From NCBI GenBank assembly GCA_910577675.1, contig CAJTOR010000011.1, positions 28,522 through 92,521 on the forward strand: a stretch of DNA of 64,000 nt, in the 5' to 3' direction. The translations under genes and the position numbers were made by a program. How positions within the stretch are numbered: position 1 is the stretch's first letter; each line of letters opens with the position of its first letter. The DNA comes from an uncultured Lachnospiraceae bacterium (GTDB taxonomy: Bacteria; Bacillota; Clostridia; Lachnospirales; Lachnospiraceae). The notes below the pieces were generated by a model. The model had not been told where the DNA came from and did not search any database. It saw only the letters and a program-made list of their open reading frames with translations. Positions 43,190 to 52,526 of this stretch are shown piece by piece.

Positions 43190-44233
43190 ATGGGGATTGA
43201 TGTGATTATTCCGGTTTACAGACCGGACAAAAAATTTGATAAGTTGTTTGCAGCGCTTTTAGCGCAGACTGTAAAACCTGACCGGATGATCCTGATGAAT
43301 ACCGAGGCGGAAGGTTTTACCTGCAGGGATATTGAGAGGCGCTTAAACCGCCTGATGGGAAAGTTAAAAGTGTACGGAAAAAAACAGATTGCCGTGCAGG
43401 TGGTGCCAGTGAAAAAAGAGGAGTTTGATCATGGTGGGACGCGCCGGAAAGCAGTTAAATTAAGCGGGGCTGATTATTTTGTGATGATGACGCAGGATGC
43501 GGTACCAGCGGACGATTACCTGATTGAGCGTCTGCTTTTGGCCGTGAAGGAGGAGGGCTGTGCGCTTTCGTATGCTAGGCAGGCAGCGCCGCTTAACAGT
43601 ACGGTGGTGGAACAGTATACAAGAATGTTTAATTATCCGAATTCAAGCTATGTCAAGACAAAGGAGGATCTGCCCCGCCTTGGAATAAAGACATATTTTT
43701 GTTCCGATGTATGTGCCGCCTATAAGCGCTCTGCCTACGATGAGGTTGGAGGTTTTGTGGAGCGGACAATATTTAATGAGGATTCCATTATTGCATCAAG
43801 GCTGATCGAGGCAGGTTATAGCATTGCCTATGTGGCGGAGGCAAAGGTATATCACTCGCACAATTATTCCCTGAAAGAGCAGTTTAAGCGGAACTTCGAT
43901 CTGGGAGTATCGCATATGCAGTTTGGGGAGATTTTCCGCGGTGTCCCGGCGGAGGGCGAGGGGCTTAGGCTGGTAAAGGATACCTTCTCTTACCTGGTCG
44001 GGCAAAAGCGCTATCTTGATGTACTTGACCTGCTTTTCCAGAGCGGGGCAAAATTCCTTGGCTACCAGCTCGGAAAACGTTACCATTTTATGCCGCACAA
44101 TCTCCTGTTATCCTGCACTTCGAATGCATCGTATTTTGATAAGGGGGAAATCTGTGCGGTGGAACCTGGAAACAGTGAACCGGATTATGAAGGCTCGGAT
44201 GAAAAGCAGCATGATGGGGGGCTGAATGGATAA
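43190..44233 (+). CDS. Glycosyltransferase family 2, rhamnosyltransferase-like
   Basis: A 347-aa GT-A enzyme: VIIPVYRPDKKFDKLFAALL at the N-terminus, FDHGGTRRKAV and MMTQDAVPADDYL with the DxD-type acidic site, and FNEDSIIASRLIEAGY later. The FDHGGTR motif is typical of rhamnosyltransferases of the RgpB/RfbF kind. ATG 43190 uses the AGGAG of the upstream repeat element. It overlaps the next glycosyltransferase gene by 8 bp. Confidence 0.88.
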   Translation: MGIDVIIPVYRPDKKFDKLFAALLAQTVKPDRMILMNTEAEGFTCRDIERRLNRLMGKLKVYGKKQIAVQVVPVKKEEFDHGGTRRKAVKLSGADYFVMMTQDAVPADDYLIERLLLAVKEEGCALSYARQAAPLNSTVVEQYTRMFNYPNSSYVKTKEDLPRLGIKTYFCSDVCAAYKRSAYDEVGGFVERTIFNEDSIIASRLIEAGYSIAYVAEAKVYHSHNYSLKEQFKRNFDLGVSHMQFGEIFRGVPAEGEGLRLVKDTFSYLVGQKRYLDVLDLLFQSGAKFLGYQLGKRYHFMPHNLLLSCTSNASYFDKGEICAVEPGNSEPDYEGSDEKQHDGGLNG

Positions 44234-45182
44234 AATAGTGATTTTGATGGCGACTTACCAGGGGGAAAACTATTTGGAGGAACAGCTTGATTCTATTGTG
44301 GCTCAGGATTATCCGTACTGGGAACTGATGGTGTGCGACGATGGTTCGACCGACCGGACAATGGAAATCCTGCAGGCGTATCAGAAGCGATATGCCGGGA
44401 GGATAACTGTCTGCCAGAACAAAGAAAACCTTGGCGGCACAAAAAATTTCCTGACGCTTTTAAAAGAGGGGGCAAAAAGGGGAAGGGCGCGCGAAAAAGA
44501 GGGGGTGCGCACTTATTTTATGTTCAGTGACCAGGATGATTTCTGGCACAGGGACAAGCTAAGCTGCACGCTTTCGCGTATGAAGCAGGTGGAGGCGCGC
44601 TATGGCAGGAAGCTGCCGGCTCTTGTATTTACGGATGCGCGCGTGGTGGACGGGGGAAGGAAGGAGATTGCCCCCTCCTTTTTTGCACTCCAGCATTTTA
44701 ATCTTTGCAGGCGCACGCTGCCACATTTGCTGATGGAAAACATGGTGATTGGATGCACCTCCATGATGAATGCCGCATTGGCAGATCTGGTGCAGGAAAT
44801 ACCGGAACATGCTCGGTATCATGACTGGTGGATGGCTCTTTTAGCGGCTGCCGCAGGGCATACCAGCTACCTGCCAAAAGCAACCTTAGATTATCGTCAG
44901 CACGGGAATAATGTGGTGGGCACGCGGGATTTTGCCGCTTATGTAAAACAGCGCGCATGTGCGCTGTCCGGGTTAAAGGATAGCCTGCTTGCAAATTATT
45001 GCCAGGCGGAGGAATTTTATGGAATTTACAGTAAAAAAATTCCTGAACATGCTGCTGCCAAAATTCACAATTTTCTGCAAATGCGCGGGAAGGGTATTTT
45101 GGCGCGCCGTCTGACGGCGCTTTGGGGTGGGTATTTAAAGAGTGGTCTGCTGCGCAATGTCGGACTTTTTTTCATTTTGTAG
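44226..45182 (+). CDS. Glycosyltransferase family 2
   Basis: A 318-aa GT-A enzyme with ILMATYQGENYLEEQLDSIV, VCDDGSTDRTMEIL and the SDQDDFW metal-binding motif at about residue 98. It is translationally coupled to the preceding rhamnosyltransferase-like gene, so both probably act on one cell-surface polysaccharide. The acceptor is unknown. Confidence 0.9.
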   Translation: MDKIVILMATYQGENYLEEQLDSIVAQDYPYWELMVCDDGSTDRTMEILQAYQKRYAGRITVCQNKENLGGTKNFLTLLKEGAKRGRAREKEGVRTYFMFSDQDDFWHRDKLSCTLSRMKQVEARYGRKLPALVFTDARVVDGGRKEIAPSFFALQHFNLCRRTLPHLLMENMVIGCTSMMNAALADLVQEIPEHARYHDWWMALLAAAAGHTSYLPKATLDYRQHGNNVVGTRDFAAYVKQRACALSGLKDSLLANYCQAEEFYGIYSKKIPEHAAAKIHNFLQMRGKGILARRLTALWGGYLKSGLLRNVGLFFIL

Positions 45183-45207
45183 TGAATAACAAAAACGGGA
45201 ACTTTTT

Positions 45208-45244
45208 GCAGCCTTTCTCCGTCTAATGGATGGGGGGAGGCTGC
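45208..45244 (+). other. Hairpin between glycosyltransferase and sigma factor genes
   Basis: GCAGCCT (45208-45214) pairs with AGGCTGC (45238-45244), with further C-G pairs inside. No T run. Possible leader structure for the sigma factor gene. Confidence 0.45.
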
Positions 45245-45274
45245 GGGAGAAACTGGGGAAGGGGGACCTTGCCT

Positions 45275-45802
45275 GTGGAAAGGAAAGAAAAGAAGTCGGC
45301 TTATACATTGGAAGAGTTGATGAGGGAATACGGAAATGATGTTTTGAGAATGGCATATCTTTATGTAAAGGATATACATACTGCCGAGGATATATTCCAG
45401 GAAGTATTCTTGAAGGTGAATCAAAAACTGGATACATATGAAGGAAGGTCTTCTGTGAAAACCTGGTTGCTCAGCATAACAATGAATACCTGCAAGGATT
45501 TTTTAAAGAGTGCATATCAGAAGAGGGTCGTGCCAATGTTTGATTATCTGGAAGAGGGGGAGGGGGCGGAGGATAATTTCGATAGAATCGAGCAGAGGGA
45601 AACGGCAAGGACAGTGCGCGAGGCTGTGCAGGAACTGCCGCAGCCATACCGGGATGTGGTAATCTGTGTGTATTTCAGGGAGATGGGCATGGAGGAAACG
45701 GCGAGGGAACTTGGGATTGGCACCGGTACGGTAAAGAGCAGGCTTTATCGGGCAAAGGAGAAATTAAGGCAGGGACTGGAAAGGAGGTTAGCGGATGCGT
45801 GA
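45275..45802 (+). CDS. ECF-family RNA polymerase sigma factor
   Basis: A 175-aa sigma-70 family protein with region 2 at about residues 11-80 (LRMAYLYVKDIHTAEDIFQE) and region 4 at about 115-165 (LPQPYRDVVICVYFREMGME; ELGIGTGTVKSRLYRAKEKL). GTG 45275 follows GAAGGGGGAC; TTG 45269 and an upstream in-frame start at 45230 are alternatives. Its 3' end overlaps the next gene by 8 bp, as expected for a sigma/anti-sigma pair. Target promoters unknown. Confidence 0.9.
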   Translation: MERKEKKSAYTLEELMREYGNDVLRMAYLYVKDIHTAEDIFQEVFLKVNQKLDTYEGRSSVKTWLLSITMNTCKDFLKSAYQKRVVPMFDYLEEGEGAEDNFDRIEQRETARTVREAVQELPQPYRDVVICVYFREMGMEETARELGIGTGTVKSRLYRAKEKLRQGLERRLADA

Positions 45803-46718
45803 GGATACAATAATAAAAGAAAATGGCGCGGCTTTCGTGCCGATGGATGAAATTGACGAAACCGATCGTAAAATCATGCGGGCGCTGACCGATGAACTTT
45901 CAGAGGTCACAGTAAGTGAGGAACTAATCGCCGCCACACTTAGGAAGGCGGGTTTGTCCACACCGCAAAATATGGAAGAAAATGGTGTATTGCAGGGAGG
46001 TGTACAGGATAAGCCGCTACAGGAAAAAGCGGAAGGAAATCTGTCCGCTGGTAGTGGGGGGAGTCCAAAGAAAACGACAAAAAAGAACCTGTCTGCATTT
46101 TATGTCAGGGGGATTACATTTGCCGCTGCGGTACTTATCTTAGTAGTATTTGGCATGTTGAAAGTCGGGAAAATGGGAGCATCCAAAAAGGCGGACTTTA
46201 GTGCGGGCAGCAGTGGACAGGAAGCAGGGAATCTGAATTTGTCTGGCAGTGAGGAAAGTACGACATCGGATTATAATACAATGGATGGTGCACATACGGG
46301 GGAATGGTTTGATGACAACCATGTTAATAATATGGATGGTAATAACATTCAGGATGTGGGGGAGGGCAATTTTAATCAGATTTCACCGATGCCGGGAGAA
46401 AGTCTGTCAGATGCTTTATGTTCCGAGCCTGAAGATGAAGATATGAAGGAATGGATGTATCAGCAGTTGTTGGCTGAATTTGATAAGGCTGAGGCAATGG
46501 AAGAAGCGGATGTTGAACATAAAAAGGATCAAGATGGGGATTTTGACGGGTATCGCAGTATTTCCTGGCAGAAGGAGGAAGGGACACTTTCCTGTGTGGT
46601 TTACAGGGAGGATTACCGGATTGAAGTTGTGCTTACCTTAAACGGACAGACGCGTTCGCTGGTGCTTACGGATTGGATTTATGCTGGAGAGCTGTGGGAA
46701 ATGGCAGGTGAAACTTAG
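45795..46718 (+). CDS. Probable membrane anti-sigma factor partner
   Basis: A 307-aa protein with a cytoplasmic N-terminus (residues 1-102), one transmembrane helix at about 103-124 (YVRGITFAAAVLILVVFGML) and an acidic, Asn/Asp-rich extracellular part. It is coupled to the ECF sigma gene, the usual position of an anti-sigma factor. It has no zinc-binding HxxxCxxC motif, so the mode of binding is not clear. The anti-sigma role is inferred from context. Confidence 0.7.
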   Translation: MREDTIIKENGAAFVPMDEIDETDRKIMRALTDELSEVTVSEELIAATLRKAGLSTPQNMEENGVLQGGVQDKPLQEKAEGNLSAGSGGSPKKTTKKNLSAFYVRGITFAAAVLILVVFGMLKVGKMGASKKADFSAGSSGQEAGNLNLSGSEESTTSDYNTMDGAHTGEWFDDNHVNNMDGNNIQDVGEGNFNQISPMPGESLSDALCSEPEDEDMKEWMYQQLLAEFDKAEAMEEADVEHKKDQDGDFDGYRSISWQKEEGTLSCVVYREDYRIEVVLTLNGQTRSLVLTDWIYAGELWEMAGET

Positions 46719-46745
46719 CAGATGGAACCTTACAGAGAAGTCAGA

Positions 46746-46794
46746 GGAAATTAAAAAAGCCGGCGGGCGAACCTGACCGGTTTTTTTAATTTCC
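46746..46794. terminator. Bidirectional terminator
   Basis: The stem GGAAATTAAAAAAGCCGG (46746-46763) pairs with CCGGTTTTTTTAATTTCC (46777-46794) with one G-T pair. Flanking A and T runs make it work for both the sigma/anti-sigma genes (plus) and the small gene on the minus strand. Confidence 0.9.
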
Positions 46795-46828
46795 TTATTT
46801 TAAGGTTTTGATTCTTTAATGTTTTGGG

Positions 46829-47209
46829 TTATGCCAAAATATCGTCGTTTGCATCCTGCGCGAACGCTGTTTTTGCTGTACTGCTACTATCAGTTTCCTT
46901 ATCGGTATCAGTTTCACTGGTGGTTTCTTTTTCCTTTTCTAAGTGATCGACTGTGATTTCTGCGGATGGTTCCTCCTCTTCGGCTTCTTCCTTAGAATCC
47001 CCTGTAGTTATGGTGATGGATACATATTCGCGGTCTTCCGGTTCAACGGACACATCTAAATCGTCCTCGTCCTCCTCATCCACATCGTCGAAATCGTCAA
47101 AATCAGCGTCCGCATCCTTGTTGACACGGTTCTTGTAAAGACAGTAAACACCGCCCGCCGCAGCGGCAAGGGACAATGTCCCAAATAAAAATTTTCCAAA
47201 CTTCTTCAT
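46829..47209 (-). CDS. Small membrane-anchored acidic protein
   Basis: A 126-aa protein from ATG at 47209 with GGAGGCC just upstream. An N-terminal basic-hydrophobic segment (MKKFGKFLFGTLSLAAAAGG) forms a membrane helix, followed by a strongly acidic Asp/Glu tail and a Ser/Thr-rich end. The outline resembles YtxH-like small proteins, but there is no clear domain. Function unknown. Confidence 0.7.
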   Translation of the reverse strand: MKKFGKFLFGTLSLAAAAGGVYCLYKNRVNKDADADFDDFDDVDEEDEDDLDVSVEPEDREYVSITITTGDSKEEAEEEEPSAEITVDHLEKEKETTSETDTDKETDSSSTAKTAFAQDANDDILA

Positions 47210-47443
47210 GGTTGGCCTCCTTATTCCGTTCAATATAGAACTGCTAAGCATATACTATATTGTTACAAATCATTATAATGCCTATTCAGGAAAAAAGAAA
47301 GTAAAATTTTTAGAAACGGATGGTAATTGAAGATTTTTTCGTGTATAATATAGCTTATCCGGCATGGAAATAGCGAAAAAAGTGTTAATTGCAGGTTGCG
47401 GGTTCCTTAATCAGATGCCCGCGTTTAAGAATGGGGAAATGGT

Positions 47444-48622
47444 ATGACGGATTTTTTAGTCCGGCTTTTTATCAAAGACCGGGAAAATGTGCAGGATGGC
47501 AAGGTTCGCACGGCCTACGGTGTCCTGGCAAGTATTGTGGGGATCGCTTGCAATCTCCTGCTGTTTGGGATAAAACTTGTGGGCGGCATCCTTATGAACA
47601 GTATTTCAGTGATGGCGGATGCGTTTAACAACCTTTCAGATGCAGCTTCCTCAATTGTAAGTTTTGTGGGCGTAAAGCTTGCGGGGCGGCCGGCGGACGA
47701 AGCACACCCGTTCGGGCATGGGCGGTACGAGTATATTGCTGCATTTATTGTTGCATTCCTTGTACTTGAAGTGGGATTTTCCTGCCTGAAAAGTTCGGTT
47801 GGGAAGGTGCTTCATCCGGAGAGTGTCCGCTTTGACTGGGCGGTCGTGTTGCTGCTTGCGCTTTCCGTGCTGGTGAAGGTCTGGATGGCACTTTTTAACC
47901 GCAAACTTGGGGGGAGAATCCACTCGAAGGTGATGCAGGCAACGGCGGCGGATTCTTTTGGCGATGTGCTGGTTACGGGGGCGACTGTGCTTTCACTTTT
48001 TATCGGGAAATGGACGGGGTTAAAGGTGGATGGCTATATGGGGGTTATTGTTTCCCTGGCGGTGTTATTCGCCGGCTTTAATATTGCAAAGGATACTTTA
48101 AAGCCTCTTCTGGGGGAGGCGATTGACCGTGAGGTATACGATGGGATTACCGCGAAGGTCGAGAGCTATGAGGGGATTTTGGGCAGCCATGACCTGATTG
48201 TGCACAATTATGGTCCGACTCATTCGATGGCAACCATCCACGCGGAGGTTTCGAATGAATCGGATATTGAGGCGGCACACGAGCTGATTGACCGTATCGA
48301 GCGGGAGGTGCTGCGCGACATGAATATTTTTCTTGTGATCCATATGGATCCGGTTGAAGTGAGGGATGCTTCCGTGGTGGAGCGCAGGCGGATGGTCGAG
48401 GAGATTGTGGAAGAACTCGAGCCGGATGCCTCCATCCATGATTTCCGCGTGGTGAACGGCAAGGAGCAGGTCAATCTGATTTTCGATCTTGTCGTCCCTT
48501 ATTCTTATGACAATGCGCACGAGATGGAACTGGTACACCGGATTATGGACCGGGTCAAGGGGCAGGATACGCACTGTGAGTGTGTGATGAACCTGGAAAA
48601 CAGCTTTGTGCAAAAAAAATAA
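47444..48622 (+). CDS. Cation diffusion facilitator transporter
   Basis: A 392-aa metal/proton antiporter with six membrane helices. Metal site residues are visible in SVMADAFNNLSDAASS and HPFGHGRYEY. The C-terminal cytoplasmic domain (from about residue 215) is followed by an extra stretch, making the protein longer than the typical 290-300 aa. The metal (zinc, iron or manganese) cannot be decided from sequence. The promoter is not obvious; a TATAAT lies at about 47343. Confidence 0.92.
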   Translation: MTDFLVRLFIKDRENVQDGKVRTAYGVLASIVGIACNLLLFGIKLVGGILMNSISVMADAFNNLSDAASSIVSFVGVKLAGRPADEAHPFGHGRYEYIAAFIVAFLVLEVGFSCLKSSVGKVLHPESVRFDWAVVLLLALSVLVKVWMALFNRKLGGRIHSKVMQATAADSFGDVLVTGATVLSLFIGKWTGLKVDGYMGVIVSLAVLFAGFNIAKDTLKPLLGEAIDREVYDGITAKVESYEGILGSHDLIVHNYGPTHSMATIHAEVSNESDIEAAHELIDRIEREVLRDMNIFLVIHMDPVEVRDASVVERRRMVEEIVEELEPDASIHDFRVVNGKEQVNLIFDLVVPYSYDNAHEMELVHRIMDRVKGQDTHCECVMNLENSFVQKK

Positions 48623-48641
48623 AAAAAATTTAAAAAAGTGC

Positions 48642-48670
48642 TTGCATTTTTTCTCCGCTTGTATTATAAT
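48642..48670 (+). promoter_or_regulatory. Sigma-A promoter for tRNA-Gln
   Basis: TTGCAT (48642-48647), 17-bp spacer, TATAAT (48665-48670). A CGTGGTC/GACCACG hairpin (48677-48697) sits at the expected start, before the tRNA. Confidence 0.88.
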
Positions 48671-48704
48671 AGCTTTCGTGGTCGGGAAATGACCACGAGA
48701 ACAT

Positions 48705-48776
48705 AGGGCTATCGCCAAATGGTAAGGCACTGGATTCTGATTCCAGCATTTCAAGGTTCGAGTCCTTGTAGCCCTG
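48705..48776 (+). tRNA. tRNA-Gln(CUG)
   Basis: A 72-nt tRNA. The acceptor stem AGGGCTA (48705-48711) pairs with TAGCCCT (48769-48775), and G48776 is the discriminator. The anticodon arm CTGGA-TTCTGAT-TCCAG gives anticodon CTG, reading CAG. The T arm has the GGTTCGAGTCC core. CCA is not encoded. It is a single tRNA with its own promoter and terminator. Confidence 0.95.
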
Positions 48777-48785
48777 TTTATATCG

Positions 48786-48822
48786 ATCGGAGACATATCA
48801 ATATGTTTCCGATTTTTTTTTT
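48786..48822 (+). terminator. Rho-independent terminator after tRNA-Gln
   Basis: ATCGGAGACATAT (48786-48798) with ATATGTTTCCGAT (48801-48813), 13 pairs with one G-T, and a run of ten T. Confidence 0.9.
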
Positions 48823-48871
48823 ATGCGCACGGGCGTGAAAGGAAAATACCGCAAAGAAAGAGGTGATTGTT

Positions 48872-51304
48872 TTGGGGATTGGGAAGATTATGAGATTGCC
48901 TAAGAAAATCAAGAAAAAATTTGGAACACTGCGAAAAAAATTGAGATATACTTCCAGAACCACATATTATATCCGTGCCCTGAAAAAGAAAGCGCTTGAT
49001 GAGCGGGCGGTTTTTATGGAGTCAAAGGGTGGAAAGGATATTGCGGGGAATATTTTTTATCTGGTAAGGGAGCTGTGCGGCGGGCAGTTTGCAGATTTTA
49101 CGGTGTATCTGGCGGCGGGGGCTTCCATGGTGGAGCCGTTTGAAGCGCTGCTTGCGCGCTATAAAATAAGCGGGGTACATTTTGTTAAGACCGGCTCGAA
49201 GGAATACCGTCTGCGCCTTGCAACAGCAAAATATTTGTTTAATGATACCACTTTCCCGGCATGGTTTATCAAAAGGGAGGGACAGGTCTACCTAAATACT
49301 TGGCATGGGACACCGTTTAAGATGATGGGGCGCGATGTGTGGAACCGCGCGTACGCGATCGGGAATGTCCAGCATAATTTCCAGATTGCAGATTATCTGC
49401 TCTACCCGAACGACTATATGAAAGAAAAGATGATGGGCGCTTACATGCTGCACAACACCTTTAAGGGAAAGGCGCTTCTTGAGGGGTATCCGCGCAACAG
49501 CGTATTCTTTTCTCAGGAAGGAACGGACGTGCTAAGAGAGGAGCTTGGGCTTTCGGGGAAGCGGGTGGCAGTTTACATGCCGACCTGGCGCGGCGTGCTG
49601 ACCAACAAAAAGAGCGATATCCAGATGGAAGCAGCAAAATGTTATTTTTATCTTCTGGACAAGCTGCTTGCAGACGATGAAATCTTTTTTGTGAAATTCC
49701 ATATTTTTACAGCTAAGAAATTTGATTTTGCAGAGTACAAGCATATCCGCCCATTTCCGGAAGGGTATGAAACTTATAGTGTACTAAATATGGCTGACGT
49801 GCTGGTAACTGATTATTCCAGTGTATTTTATGATTTTGCCAATTCCCACAAAAAGATAGTACTATTCACTTACGACCGCGACGAATATTTAGATGAGAGG
49901 GGGCTGTATGCGCCGCTTGACAGTTTTCCTTTCCCTCAGGCGGGCACGGTGGACGAACTTCTTGCAGCCATCCGCTCGCCAAAGGAATATGACGATGCCG
50001 CATTCTGTGAGAAATATTGTCACTATGACAATCCGCAGGCAGCAAACAGGATTCTAAGGCATGTGCTGCGGTCTGAGGGGTGCTGTAAGGAGGAATTGCC
50101 TAGGCCAAACGGGAAGCCGAATGTACTTGTCTACTGTTCAAACCTCGGGCGCAACGGTATGACCACATCCCTTCTTAATATGATACAGCTTGTGGATCAC
50201 GAGAAAGTAAATTACTACTTTACTTTTCCGCAGGCGCAGTTTGCAAAAGTGCCGGACCGCCTAAACTGTGTGCCGACTTTTGTGGACTTAATGCCGATGA
50301 GCGGGAATATAACCGAGAAAACCTTCGCTGAAACCTTTGCGTTCAAGCTTTATTTCAGCCTGAATATTGAAACAAAATGGGTCGAAAGAAAATTGCGGGA
50401 ACTTTTTACAAGGGAGTACGAAAAGCGTTACGGGCTTGTACCGATTGACAGGATTATCCATTATACCGGCTATGCGCCGTATGTGACAATGCTATATCTG
50501 TATGCGCCGGTAAAGAGAGCTATTTTCGTCCATAATGACATGTACGACGAAATCAAAGAAAAGGGAAACCAGCACCTTCTCACCCTGAAACATGCGTACC
50601 GCGAGTACGACCGCGTTGCGGCAGTCAGCCAGGCAGTGAAGGATTCGCTGCTTAAAATCGAGAAAAACCAGGATAATGTAGTGATAGTGGAGAACCCTCA
50701 TTATTATCAGGGCGTGCTTTATAAGGCTGAACAGGAATTTACGGTTGACCCGGAAACAAGTATTACCATAAGCGAGGAAGAACTTAAAAAGCTTTTGCTT
50801 GACCGTAAAAAAAAGAAATTTATTACGATCGGGCGTTTCTCGGAGGAGAAAGGGCACAGGAGGCTGATGGACGCTTTCGCAAAATTTGCAAAAAAACAGG
50901 CGGACGTATACCTGATTATTATTGGCGGGTACGGTGTTCTCTACCGGGAAACAGTCGAGTATGCGGCTTCCCTTCCATGCGCCGACCGCATTGTGATTGT
51001 GCGGGCAATATCAAACCCATTTACCATACTGCGCGAATGCGACCTGTTTTTGCTCCCATCAACGCGCGAGCCTCTCGGGCTGGTGCTGCTTGAAGCGGCC
51101 ACACTTAAAGTTCCGATTGTGGCGACCGATATTCCGGGTTCGGGCGATTTTATGCGCCGCTATGGCGGTTATCTGGTGGAAAACAGCGAGGAAGGGCTGT
51201 ACGCCGGGATGGAGGCATTTATGCGCGGGGAGATTGCGCCGCTTGAGATTTCTTTCGAGGATTATAACCGTGATATTGTGGAAAATTTTGAGAATCTTTT
51301 GTAA
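48872..51304 (+). CDS. Fused CDP-glycerol glycerophosphotransferase (TagF-like) and GT4 glycosyltransferase
   Basis: An 810-aa bifunctional protein. Residues about 50-400 are a TagB/TagF-like domain (LNTWHGTPFKMMGRD, ADVLVTDYSSVFYDFA), which adds glycerol-phosphate units. Residues about 410-800 are a GT-B family 4 domain (GRFSEEKGHRRLMDAF; LLPSTREPLGLVLLEA with the E-x7-E site). The start is TTG 48872 after AGAGGTGA; GTG 48863 and ATG 48890 are alternatives. It probably builds a teichoic-acid-like or other surface polymer with the next gene. Confidence 0.88.
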   Translation: MGIGKIMRLPKKIKKKFGTLRKKLRYTSRTTYYIRALKKKALDERAVFMESKGGKDIAGNIFYLVRELCGGQFADFTVYLAAGASMVEPFEALLARYKISGVHFVKTGSKEYRLRLATAKYLFNDTTFPAWFIKREGQVYLNTWHGTPFKMMGRDVWNRAYAIGNVQHNFQIADYLLYPNDYMKEKMMGAYMLHNTFKGKALLEGYPRNSVFFSQEGTDVLREELGLSGKRVAVYMPTWRGVLTNKKSDIQMEAAKCYFYLLDKLLADDEIFFVKFHIFTAKKFDFAEYKHIRPFPEGYETYSVLNMADVLVTDYSSVFYDFANSHKKIVLFTYDRDEYLDERGLYAPLDSFPFPQAGTVDELLAAIRSPKEYDDAAFCEKYCHYDNPQAANRILRHVLRSEGCCKEELPRPNGKPNVLVYCSNLGRNGMTTSLLNMIQLVDHEKVNYYFTFPQAQFAKVPDRLNCVPTFVDLMPMSGNITEKTFAETFAFKLYFSLNIETKWVERKLRELFTREYEKRYGLVPIDRIIHYTGYAPYVTMLYLYAPVKRAIFVHNDMYDEIKEKGNQHLLTLKHAYREYDRVAAVSQAVKDSLLKIEKNQDNVVIVENPHYYQGVLYKAEQEFTVDPETSITISEEELKKLLLDRKKKKFITIGRFSEEKGHRRLMDAFAKFAKKQADVYLIIIGGYGVLYRETVEYAASLPCADRIVIVRAISNPFTILRECDLFLLPSTREPLGLVLLEAATLKVPIVATDIPGSGDFMRRYGGYLVENSEEGLYAGMEAFMRGEIAPLEISFEDYNRDIVENFENLL

Positions 51305-51324
51305 TGGATGGAAGAAGGTCATTT

Positions 51325-52452
51325 ATGAAAATAGGAATTATGACAATAAATTCAGCATATAATTACGGATGTGTTTTGCAGGCGTGGTCGTTGCAGCGAT
51401 ATCTGGAAAAGCAGGGGCATGAAGCGTCAATCATCAATTACCGCATTCCGGAAATAGATAATACGTACCGTCTATTTGTGGAGAGGGAACGTTTTGCAAA
51501 TGCGGGTCTTAACGGGTTTTATAACGGGCTGCGCCGGCTCAAGTTCAACATGACCCAGAGACCGCGCATCAAAAAGGCACAGAAATTCGAGCATTTTATA
51601 AATGAAACCATGAACACAACAAAGGTATATGGTTCATTTCAGGAATTGGAGGAGCAGGATGCAGGTGCGCCATATGATATCCTGATAACCGGAAGTGACC
51701 AGGTTTGGAACGGCTCTGTGACAAAGGGGTTAAAACCTGCATATTTCCTGGAATTTGACCATTCGGACAAAAAGAAAATATCCTACGCGGCAAGTATTGG
51801 AAAAACGGAGCTGACCAATGCGGAGAGGGAATTTTTTAGCAAGTGTCTTGCGAAATATGATACGATTGCAGTTCGTGAACAGTCGGCAAAAAAGCTTTTA
51901 TCCCCCCTGGTTAAACAAAAGTTAACGGTGGTCGTAGACCCTACAATGTTGCTTGAGCGCTCGGATTTTGACGCATTAAAAAAGCCGGCGCGGTTTAGGA
52001 AACCATATCTTTTGGTGCATATTATCGGAAAGGATAAAAATGTCAGGAATATCGCGATGATGATGTCGGAGAAGCTTGGGCTGCCGATTGTGCAGAACCG
52101 AATGAAAAAGCAGTATCCAAAGGAGCTTGGGCGCTTTGCGGATGCGGGACCGGAAGAATTTCTGGGACTGATTGAGGGCGCTTCGTTTATCGTGACCAAT
52201 TCCTTCCACGCGACACTTTTTGCCATTATGTATGAGCGGAACTTTATCACCATCCCCCACAAAACATATCCCGAGCGCATGCTTTACCTGCTTGAGCAGG
52301 CGGGACTTACAGACCATCTGATGGAAGGGCTTCCGGAAAACCCGGAGGAATTTAGCATGGCAGAGCCGGACTATGCAAAGGTTAGAGAGAGGCTTGCAGA
52401 GCGGCAGGAAGCATCGAGGAAATTTTTGAAGAATTGCCTAAAAAAAATATAG
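51325..52452 (+). CDS. Polysaccharide pyruvyl transferase family protein
   Basis: A 375-aa protein with the N-terminal MKIGIMTINSAYNYGCVLQA, ILITGSDQVWN in the middle and the FIVTNSFHATLFAIM motif near residue 295, all typical of the CsaB/WcaK-like pyruvyl transferase group. It would modify a surface polysaccharide; the acceptor is unknown. It starts 21 bp after the TagF-GT4 fusion, so the two are co-transcribed. Confidence 0.9.
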   Translation: MKIGIMTINSAYNYGCVLQAWSLQRYLEKQGHEASIINYRIPEIDNTYRLFVERERFANAGLNGFYNGLRRLKFNMTQRPRIKKAQKFEHFINETMNTTKVYGSFQELEEQDAGAPYDILITGSDQVWNGSVTKGLKPAYFLEFDHSDKKKISYAASIGKTELTNAEREFFSKCLAKYDTIAVREQSAKKLLSPLVKQKLTVVVDPTMLLERSDFDALKKPARFRKPYLLVHIIGKDKNVRNIAMMMSEKLGLPIVQNRMKKQYPKELGRFADAGPEEFLGLIEGASFIVTNSFHATLFAIMYERNFITIPHKTYPERMLYLLEQAGLTDHLMEGLPENPEEFSMAEPDYAKVRERLAERQEASRKFLKNCLKKI

Positions 52453-52480
52453 AAGTATTATATAGAGCGTATAACCTTTT

Positions 52481-52526
52481 AAAAAGGGGCTGCTGCAAAA
52501 TAGCATTTGCAGCAGCCCTTTTTTTT
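52481..52526. terminator. Bidirectional terminator
   Basis: AAAAAGGGGCTGCTGCAAA (52481-52499) pairs with TTTGCAGCAGCCCTTTTT (52506-52523) with one bulged G; T run on one side and A run on the other. It serves both the pyruvyl-transferase-like gene and the convergent nucleotidase gene. Confidence 0.93.
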
